From Pseudoramibacter fermentans (GTDB lineage: Bacteria; Bacillota; Clostridia; Eubacteriales; Eubacteriaceae), in assembly GCA_009493725.1 (NCBI GenBank), contig VOGB01000005.1, positions 434,001 through 498,000 of the forward strand: a stretch of 64,000 nt of DNA, given 5' to 3'. Position numbers and translations under genes: made by a program. A model generated the notes under the pieces. The model saw only the letters and a program-made list of their open reading frames with translations, had not been told where the DNA came from and did not search any database. Below are positions 53,045 to 59,818 of the stretch, in pieces. The first letter of the stretch is position 1; the number at the start of each line of letters is the position of its first letter.

Positions 53045-54187
53045 TTATGCCATTTCCGGTTTATCCCAAAGGTTGAGTTTGACACCGATGCCCATTTCCA
53101 CGGCTCTGCGGTAAACGCTGCAGCCCCAGGCCACGTCTTCCACCGGCATGCCGCCGACCGAGTACACAATGACTTCGTCGTCGGAGGTCCGCCCCGGCGC
53201 CTTGCCTTCAATGATGTCGGCCATTTCGATCAAATCTTCTGGCTTGGATTTGCCTTCGTGGATCAAATCGGTGAACTTGCAGCCGATGATCCCCATTTTC
53301 GGATAAGTCGGGTACGGGTATTCCGCTTCCCAGGCTTCGTACAATTCCTTGTTGTCGACGACGAATTTGCAGCTGGTCAGGAAGTCGTCGTCGAAGCGGG
53401 CCGCGCTCGGCATCGAAATGAAAGCGCCGGGCTTGACCCATTCCCCGTTGATGTAGGGGTAGGTGTTGACCACGTTCGGGTCGTCGTCGGTCATCGCCGT
53501 CGTCGTCAGCGAGATCACGTCCGCGCCGCGCACGGCCTCTTCAATGGTGTCGCAGACCACGATGTCGTCGATCTGCGGGTATTCCGCCTTGACGAATTCG
53601 ACGAAGGCGTCGAGGGATTTTTTGCCCCGGCCCTTGATCTGCACCCGGTGCAGCTTCGGACAGGTCGCCGCAAAGGCCGCCAGGCTCGTTTTGCCCATGA
53701 CCCCTGGCCCAATGATCGCAGCGGTTTCGCTGTCTTTTCGGGCTAAATACTTTGCCCCGACCCCTGGGATGCCGCCGGTCCGATAAGCGGAGAGCAGGTT
53801 GGCCGACATGAAGGCCAGCGGCGCGCCGGTGTCCTTGTCGCTCAGCGTCATCATCAAAATTGACCGCGGCAGGCCTTTTTCCTTATTTTCAATATTCGAG
53901 CCGTACCATTTCACGCCGGCCATCTGGTATTTGCCGCCGAGGTAAGCCGGCATCGCCATGAAGCGGCGGTCCTGGGTGTTGACGGGCATCCCTGGGAAGG
54001 TCGGTTCGTCCGGGAACATGATCATGCAGCCGTGAGAGTTGTGGTTTTCCCCACCCATGCGGTAATCACCTTTTTTAAGAAGCAACAGCATCTCTTCCAT
54101 CGATTCGATGCAGGCGCGCATGTCCTTCACGCCGGCTTTGATCATATCGGGTTCTGACAAATACAAGAAATCAATTTTCGTATCCAT
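53045..54187 (-). CDS. Ornithine cyclodeaminase/mu-crystallin family protein
   Basis: 380 aa. NAD-binding segment AAIIGPGVMGKTSLAAF, AYRTGGIPGVGAKYLAR before it and ADVISLTTTAMTDDDPNV after it. The N-terminal part is longer than in ornithine cyclodeaminase (about 330 aa), so it may act on another amino acid; relatives in anaerobes are named tyramine oxidase subunit B. AGGAGG precedes the ATG at 54187; the open frame starts much earlier. It is the first gene of an operon with PII and APC permease. Confidence 0.85.
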   Translation of the reverse strand: MDTKIDFLYLSEPDMIKAGVKDMRACIESMEEMLLLLKKGDYRMGGENHNSHGCMIMFPDEPTFPGMPVNTQDRRFMAMPAYLGGKYQMAGVKWYGSNIENKEKGLPRSILMMTLSDKDTGAPLAFMSANLLSAYRTGGIPGVGAKYLARKDSETAAIIGPGVMGKTSLAAFAATCPKLHRVQIKGRGKKSLDAFVEFVKAEYPQIDDIVVCDTIEEAVRGADVISLTTTAMTDDDPNVVNTYPYINGEWVKPGAFISMPSAARFDDDFLTSCKFVVDNKELYEAWEAEYPYPTYPKMGIIGCKFTDLIHEGKSKPEDLIEMADIIEGKAPGRTSDDEVIVYSVGGMPVEDVAWGCSVYRRAVEMGIGVKLNLWDKPEMA

Positions 54188-54233
54188 TTGCGTCCTCCTG
54201 TTTTCGCTTTTCATCATTATATCATCTTCCACA

Positions 54234-54342
54234 CAAAAAAATGGAGCCGACGCGCCGCTTTTGCGGCATTTCAGCTCCATTGCGTTTTTCATCTTTTGTT
54301 TTACAAGCTCTATTTTAAACACTGGTAATATACTAGAGTCAA
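54234..54342 (-). promoter_or_regulatory. Promoter and hairpin-terminator before cyclodeaminase operon
   Basis: A weak promoter, TTGACT (54337-54342) and TTTAAA (54314-54319), begins right after the tannase stop. Downstream a stem ATGGAGC/GCTCCAT with inner GCCGC/GCGGC and T7 (54234-54281) lies before the start codon. It is either the tannase terminator or an attenuator of the cyclodeaminase-PII-permease operon. Confidence 0.5.
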
Positions 54343-54351
54343 GGGGTTTTC

Positions 54352-55926
54352 TCAATTTTTATAATTTGTCGTTCCAGTGATCAGCGCCATGTCGTGGTCG
54401 AAGTCGTAGCGCTGAATCGGCAGGGTGTCCGGCGCCTCACCTTTTTCAGCCCAGTCCGTCAGCGCCGCCATCCCGTCGGCTAAGCTCACGGCCGGTCCGC
54501 TCCAGTCGAGAATAGAGTGCCCAGCGTAGGGCATCCGGTACAGCCGGCACGCGTCGGCCATCGCTTCGGCGCTCTCGAAATGTTTGGCCATATCTTCGAC
54601 GTAGGCGAACGTGTTCACAAAAGGCACCACCGGATCGCCGGTGCCCTGAGTGATGATGAGCTTGCCGCCCCGGGCCGCAAAGGCCGAGAGATCTGAGCGG
54701 CCAAAATCCCATTCGGGATGTTCCTGGCGCCGCACCCACAGGGCTTCAAAATCGTCGTAGCTCAAATCGTGAATATCCATCTTCGGATCAGCCGTCAGCC
54801 AGCGCAGAATCTGCTCTGCAATTGGCATCACAAGCAGGCGGCCGTCGGGCCGGCGTCTGAAATAGCCGTAAAGCGGGTTGCCAAAGGGCAGAGGCCACTG
54901 GCGAATGGCCGGTCCAAAACTGTGTCCCATGCGCCTGCCGTCCCGGGTAAAGGGACCGCGCCACGTCTTCACCATGACTTCGAAATCCCTCTGTGTGATA
55001 GGGCCAGCAGTGGTGGCGACCCCGACCAGTCCATTGAGATACGCTTTAAAATCCGGATCGTCCTCGTCAAAGGGGCGCTCGCCGATGGCTTGATCTGCCC
55101 GCGCCAGAGCGTAGGCCGCCTGATATTTTTCAAGGGGCACGATATGATGTTCATTTTCCTCGACAACCACTGGCCAAAGGCTCGCAAATACCACATCCCA
55201 TTGGTAAATCGCCGGGGCGTCGGCCCAAAGTCCGTCGTAGTCCGCCGGATAGCAGACCCCTTCGGTCAGCACCTGCCGGCCGCCGCCGGACGTTCCCTGC
55301 AGATAGGATTTTTTCGGCGCTTCGCCGTAGGCCAGGGTGGTCACCGCCTTGCCCCAGACCGTTGTCTCGTGCAGCGCGCGGCCGATCCAGCTTTCAATGT
55401 GATGCCATTCCGGGGTGCCGTCCGCCTTAAAGCCCCAATCGCAGTTAAGCCGAGTGCCTGAGTCGTTGTCGGACGCGGCGCAGGCATAGCCATTCGCCAA
55501 GGCGACCGGCCAGCTCAAAACGTTAAACCGGCCAGAAGTGTACCAATCAATTTCATTGTTGGTGCCGCCGCCGGCAATCCCCATAAAACAGCCATTCCAT
55601 TTCGCCGGCAGGTAAACCCGGAAGGCAGCGGTGTGGCCGTCGCCGACGTCCTGTTCAATTCGCACCTCCCAAAAAGGCCCGAGGGCGGTCAGCGGCGCTT
55701 TGCCCGGCTCGGTGTACTGCCCAGCCGGATAATAGGTCACGCCGCGAAAGGAGAGCCCCGGCCCATGGATGAGCAGACGGCCCATCGCGTCCGATGTCGC
55801 CTGCGCCCGCAGCCTGTCTGAGTAATCTGGCAGCCCCGCTACATCCACCCACTGATACAGCGGATGGCCGAGCCACACGTTGATGCTCGAGTCTGGTTCT
55901 TTGACGAGATTCATTTTCCGTTTCAT
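54352..55926 (-). CDS. Tannase/feruloyl-esterase-family hydrolase
   Basis: 524 aa alpha/beta hydrolase. Nucleophile motif GTSGGGRQ (G-x-S-x-G-G), GIAGGGTNNEIDW oxyanion region, GTGDPVVPF with the acid Asp and AGHSILDW with the catalytic His. There is no signal peptide, so it acts inside the cell on a small aromatic ester. AGGGGGA precedes the ATG. It is on the same strand as the cyclodeaminase operon but appears to be separately transcribed. Confidence 0.88.
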   Translation of the reverse strand: MKRKMNLVKEPDSSINVWLGHPLYQWVDVAGLPDYSDRLRAQATSDAMGRLLIHGPGLSFRGVTYYPAGQYTEPGKAPLTALGPFWEVRIEQDVGDGHTAAFRVYLPAKWNGCFMGIAGGGTNNEIDWYTSGRFNVLSWPVALANGYACAASDNDSGTRLNCDWGFKADGTPEWHHIESWIGRALHETTVWGKAVTTLAYGEAPKKSYLQGTSGGGRQVLTEGVCYPADYDGLWADAPAIYQWDVVFASLWPVVVEENEHHIVPLEKYQAAYALARADQAIGERPFDEDDPDFKAYLNGLVGVATTAGPITQRDFEVMVKTWRGPFTRDGRRMGHSFGPAIRQWPLPFGNPLYGYFRRRPDGRLLVMPIAEQILRWLTADPKMDIHDLSYDDFEALWVRRQEHPEWDFGRSDLSAFAARGGKLIITQGTGDPVVPFVNTFAYVEDMAKHFESAEAMADACRLYRMPYAGHSILDWSGPAVSLADGMAALTDWAEKGEAPDTLPIQRYDFDHDMALITGTTNYKN

Positions 55927-56031
55927 GTTATTCCCCCTGGTCTGTGCCTACTATCGCTATTTTAGTCTATTATACTGCTCAGAGTCTCGACTTGTATAGG
56001 CAGAGAAATGCCGGGAAAGGGCAAATATCCG

Positions 56032-56060
56032 AAAAAACCGGTGTGCTGTGCACACCGGTT
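56032..56060 (-). terminator. Terminator of ars operon
   Basis: AACCGGTGTG/CACACCGGTT stem with T6 on the minus strand after arsA. Confidence 0.8.
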
Positions 56061-56070
56061 GAAATCATCA

Positions 56071-57807
56071 TTATAATGTTGTCAGGGCTTCGCCTTTTAA
56101 AGTTCCCGTCTTCCAGGGGATCAGCGCTTCGTGGCCGCCAGAGCGCCGATCAACCCGGTTGATCCACGCCGCTTCGTGAGCCGCTTTCGCGCGAAGGGAG
56201 GGATTGGACGTGTCAAGGCCATTGAAAGATTGGTTGACGACCCACCATTTCACGCCGATCTGCGCGCGTTTGAGATCATCCTCCAGCCGTTCGGCCTCGT
56301 ATACCGGCGTCGCTTCCGGCAGGGTCACGATGATGACTTCTGTCTCATCGCTTTTGAGGCGCGGCAAAAGTTTTTTCACGGCTTCCGGCGTTTTCCCCTG
56401 GGTCCGCTTCAGTTCCTTGTCGTAGCTGTCTGTCGATTCGAGCAGCAGCAGAGTGTGGCCAGTCGGCGCCGTGTCGATCACGACAATTTCATTTTCAGAC
56501 TGTTCGACTAAATCGGCAAAAGCACGAAATACCGCAATCTCTTGCGTACACGGTGAGCGGAGGTCTTCTTTAATATAGTCGAGATCATCTTCTGAAATTC
56601 CTGTGGCGAGCGCTTCTTGTATCACTTCGCTCTGATATTTTTTTAGTTCTTCCTTTTCGTCGATATGACTCATGCGCACGCCATCGTTGGCGTCCAGTAC
56701 AAATTTTAAATGGGCCGCCGGATCCGTTGTTGCCAAATGCACCTTTTTCCCTTTTTTCGACAGATCAAGGGCAATGGCTGCCGCGACAGTGGTTTTCCCC
56801 ACACCGCCTTTTCCCATGGTGAAGATCACCTTGCGGTGATGGGCGGCGATGTCGTCGACCACATCCGCCAGCTGGTACAAATGGGAAACGTCAATCGTCT
56901 GCTCTGCGGCTGCCGCGTGATCGCTCCTCAGCATCGCGCGGACGTTGTCGATCCCCGTGATGTTGTAAGTGCGCATCGGAATCTGGGTGGTGTCCATGTC
57001 CCGCAAGGCTTCCGGCATTTCCGCAAGGGCCTGCTGCTGTTTGTCGTACAGCGCTTCGGATACCGGGTCACTGCCTTTTTTCGCGACTGCGTTCATGACG
57101 AGCACCTGCCGGTTGAGGCCCAGCTCCCGCAATTCTCGGGACGCCCGAGCCGCTTCCTTCAACGGGGTTTCTTCCGGCCGCGCGACCAGCACCAATGTCG
57201 TCTGCTCAGGATCCGCCAGTGTCGCCACCGCCTGCTGATACACCTGCTTCTTTTCGTCCAAGCCTGAGAGCTGCCCGAGACAGGACGCGCCGTGCTTACT
57301 CTGTTGAATAAAGCCCGCCCAGGCTGATGGCAGCTGCAGCAGGCGCAGGGTGTGCCCTGTCGGCGCCGTATCGAAAATAATCTGGTCGTACTTTTCTTGA
57401 ACCGCAGGGTCGGTCAAAAATTCGGTGAATTCATTAAACGCGGCGATCTCTGTCGTACACGACCCCGACAGCTGTTCTTCCATATTTTGAATAGCTGATT
57501 CCGGCAATACCCCCCGATACGGTGCCACTGCGCGCTCGCGGTACGCTGCGGCCGCCTCAACCGGGTCTAAATTGGCAACGAAAAGATTGGGCACTTCCGG
57601 AATCGCGGTGCCTTTATTGTCAAGATCTGCCGAAAACACGTCCTGAAGATTGGACGCCGGGTCTGTGCTGACCAGCAGCACTTTTTTTCCCTGATCGGCG
57701 AGGAACACCGCGGTGGCGCAGGCCGTCGACGTCTTGCCGACGCCGCCTTTCCCGGTAAAGAACACGTACTTTGTCTGCGTGACCGCCGCAGGATTGAATA
57801 ATTTCAT
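56071..57807 (-). CDS. arsA: Arsenite-transporting ATPase ArsA
   Basis: 578 aa, double ATPase: first P-loop GKGGVGKTST near residue 20 and second GKGGVGKTTV near 325, each followed by an FDTAPTGHTLRLL or IDTAPTGHTLLLL signature. It drives arsenite extrusion through ArsB or Acr3, receiving As(III) from ArsD. GGAGG precedes the ATG at 57807. It is 19 bases after arsD. No pump gene follows in the window. Confidence 0.96.
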   Translation of the reverse strand: MKLFNPAAVTQTKYVFFTGKGGVGKTSTACATAVFLADQGKKVLLVSTDPASNLQDVFSADLDNKGTAIPEVPNLFVANLDPVEAAAAYRERAVAPYRGVLPESAIQNMEEQLSGSCTTEIAAFNEFTEFLTDPAVQEKYDQIIFDTAPTGHTLRLLQLPSAWAGFIQQSKHGASCLGQLSGLDEKKQVYQQAVATLADPEQTTLVLVARPEETPLKEAARASRELRELGLNRQVLVMNAVAKKGSDPVSEALYDKQQQALAEMPEALRDMDTTQIPMRTYNITGIDNVRAMLRSDHAAAAEQTIDVSHLYQLADVVDDIAAHHRKVIFTMGKGGVGKTTVAAAIALDLSKKGKKVHLATTDPAAHLKFVLDANDGVRMSHIDEKEELKKYQSEVIQEALATGISEDDLDYIKEDLRSPCTQEIAVFRAFADLVEQSENEIVVIDTAPTGHTLLLLESTDSYDKELKRTQGKTPEAVKKLLPRLKSDETEVIIVTLPEATPVYEAERLEDDLKRAQIGVKWWVVNQSFNGLDTSNPSLRAKAAHEAAWINRVDRRSGGHEALIPWKTGTLKGEALTTL

Positions 57808-57826
57808 TTTGATGCCTCCGATGTTG

Positions 57827-58492
57827 TCAGCAGCAGCAGCCTCCGCCGCAGCCACAGCCTGTGTCCCCGTCGTCGTCTGAATCCGGCGCGTCCGCCTGCG
57901 GGTCGTCGAGTTTCAGCCAGCCGAAAACTTCCGCGTTGCTCGGATAGCGATCGGTCAAAACGACCGTGTCGTCGAGCATCGTAATCGGCAGCGCCTCGGT
58001 CCCCCGAATCGCCAGCATGTTCTTGACGGTCTCTGTCTCCGCAAAGGCGTCCGGCGCATTGTTTAAATTAAAGCGTTCCACCTCGACGCCCGCCGCCTTC
58101 AAATCGTCGATCAGCGTCGAAATCCGCAGCAGCTCTGGATCGATCGAAGGGCCGCAGAGCCCTGTCGAGCAGCACATAGCCGGTTCAAAAAGTTGCAGTT
58201 TTTTCATTGTGTTTCCTCCTGAATGTATATTCGTCTTTTCCGTTAATGTTTCTCCCTGATTTACCTTTCCTTTCGGCGGCACCCAAGGGGTGTCTTCCCC
58301 AAAATAGGTGATCGCGCCGACCGGGCAGCGGCTCCCGCAGCCGTGGCAATGATCGACGCAGCCCACAGGATTGACCACTTGCGGTTTTGGCGCCGCGCCG
58401 CGATCGTAGACCCCGTGGCCGCACATCTCAATACAGGCACCGCATTCGCGGCACGTTTCCCGATCGATAACCGGGTACCAGTTTTCAGCCAT
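57827..58492 (-). CDS. arsD: Ferredoxin-ArsD fusion (arsenic metallochaperone)
   Basis: One open frame of 221 aa. Residues 1-75 form a 2[4Fe-4S] ferredoxin: CRECGACIEMC and CVDHCHGCGSRCP. Residues 96-221 are ArsD: MKKLQLFEPAMCCSTGLCGP with Cys pair and third Cys, and a C-terminal GCGCGGGCCC. An AGGAGG box lies before Met96 (58207), so free ArsD (126 aa) may also be made. ArsD passes As(III) to ArsA. GAGGAGG precedes the ATG at 58492. It follows arsR by 80 bases. Confidence 0.9.
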   Translation of the reverse strand: MAENWYPVIDRETCRECGACIEMCGHGVYDRGAAPKPQVVNPVGCVDHCHGCGSRCPVGAITYFGEDTPWVPPKGKVNQGETLTEKTNIHSGGNTMKKLQLFEPAMCCSTGLCGPSIDPELLRISTLIDDLKAAGVEVERFNLNNAPDAFAETETVKNMLAIRGTEALPITMLDDTVVLTDRYPSNAEVFGWLKLDDPQADAPDSDDDGDTGCGCGGGCCC

Positions 58493-58572
58493 GCTTCTGT
58501 CCTCCTCTTCAACACATTGAACGATTAAATTGATCGACGCACCGTGCTTTTCTCCTTGACCGTCTCCGCCGC

Positions 58573-58881
58573 TCAGCCGCATTGTCCCGCCGCACACTCC
58601 CGCTCAGCCGGCGTGCAGTCTAACGACGCGATAAAGCGCTGGAAGGCGCGGAGGGTGTCGCAGTTCAGCGAATAATAGCACCATTTGCCTGCTTTTCTGA
58701 CGTTGACCAGGCCGCAGTCCCGCAGAATTTTCATATGATGCGACAGCGTCGGCTGAGAGATATTCAGCGCTTCCAGAATGACACAGGCGCATTTTTCACA
58801 GCCCGACAGCGTCTGCACGATCTTCAGGCGGTTGGCGTCGCCAAGGGCCTTGCAAATCGATGCGGTATCAATGGTTTCCAT
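58573..58881 (-). CDS. arsR: ArsR-family As(III)-responsive repressor
   Basis: 102 aa winged helix: LGDANRLKIVQTL, then CEKCACVILEAL with the Cys cluster next to the recognition helix (metal site) and ISQPTLSHHMKILRDCGLV. A C-terminal Cys region (CTPAERECAAGQC) follows. GAGGTGA precedes the ATG at 58881. It is the first gene of the operon and likely binds the operator in its own promoter. Confidence 0.94.
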   Translation of the reverse strand: METIDTASICKALGDANRLKIVQTLSGCEKCACVILEALNISQPTLSHHMKILRDCGLVNVRKAGKWCYYSLNCDTLRAFQRFIASLDCTPAERECAAGQCG

Positions 58882-58904
58882 CTTGTCACCTCTCATTCAT
58901 TTCA

Positions 58905-58957
58905 TATTGATATTGATCTATGTATAGAAGTCTAGCAGACATATTGATATTTGTCAA
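58905..58957 (-). promoter_or_regulatory. ars promoter and ArsR operator
   Basis: On the minus strand TTGACA (58952-58957) and TAGACT (58929-58934) are 17 bases apart. ATATCAATAT boxes lie in the spacer and again downstream of the -10, typical of ArsR operators. Confidence 0.85.
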
Positions 58958-58966
58958 TGTATAAAC

Positions 58967-59001
58967 TAAAAAAATAACAGGCGCCACACCGGTGCCTGTT
59001 A
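58967..59001 (-). terminator. Terminator of ZIP transporter gene
   Basis: ATAACAGGCACCGG/...GCGCCTGTTAT stem with T7 on the minus strand. Confidence 0.75.
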
Positions 59002-59010
59002 TGCTGTTCC

Positions 59011-59793
59011 TTATCCAAATACAACATCCAAGACCATCATCACCGAAAACCCGAGGGCAAACATCATGACGCCGACATTGGAATGGGCGCCGACGGACAT
59101 TTCCGGCACCAGCTCTTCGACGACGACGTAGAGCATCGCCCCGGCGGCGAAGCCCAAAAGGGCCGGCAGTACCGGCACGACAAGATCGGCAAAGAGGATC
59201 GTGAGCAGTGCCGCCGCGGGTTCCACCGCGCCGGAGCCGACCCCGGAGAAAAAGGCCTTGGTCTTTGAATGCTCCGCCGCGCGAAGGGGCATCGAAATGA
59301 TCGCACCTTCCGGGAAATTCTGAATGGCGATGCCGAGGGAAAGGGCCAGCGCCCCCGAAACCGTCATGCTCTTCCCGCCGAGGAGCAGCCCCGCGTAAAC
59401 GGCGCCGACCGCCATCCCCTCTGGAATGTTGTGGAGGGTCACGGCAAGGACCATCATCGTCGTCTTGGCCAAATGGCTCTTGACGCCCTCGGGCTTGTCT
59501 TCATCGAGATGCAGATGGGGAATCAGCTCGTCGAGGAGCAGCATAAAGGCCGTGCCGCCCCAGAATCCGCCGACCGCCGGCAGAAAGGCCATCTTGCCGA
59601 GGTGGGCGCTCTGTTCCATCGCCGGGATCAGCAGGCTCCAGATCGACGCCGCGACCATGACCCCGGCGGCGAAGCCGGTCAGCGCGCGCTGAAGGCCTTC
59701 GGACATCTGCTCTTTCATCAGAAAGACGCAGGCCGCCCCGAGGGCCGTCCCCGCGAAGGGGATCATCAGGCCTTGGAAAATAATCAGATTCAT
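59011..59793 (-). CDS. ZIP-family metal transporter
   Basis: 260 aa, about eight membrane segments, GufA-like ZIP. The metal-binding helices carry HNIPEGMAVG and NFPEGAIISMPL; a short His loop IPHLHLDED lies between segments three and four. It imports zinc or another divalent metal. It stands between the restriction gene and the ars operon with its own terminator. Confidence 0.93.
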   Translation of the reverse strand: MNLIIFQGLMIPFAGTALGAACVFLMKEQMSEGLQRALTGFAAGVMVAASIWSLLIPAMEQSAHLGKMAFLPAVGGFWGGTAFMLLLDELIPHLHLDEDKPEGVKSHLAKTTMMVLAVTLHNIPEGMAVGAVYAGLLLGGKSMTVSGALALSLGIAIQNFPEGAIISMPLRAAEHSKTKAFFSGVGSGAVEPAAALLTILFADLVVPVLPALLGFAAGAMLYVVVEELVPEMSVGAHSNVGVMMFALGFSVMMVLDVVFG

Positions 59794-59818
59794 CTTTTTG
59801 TCCTTTCGTTAATTTGTC

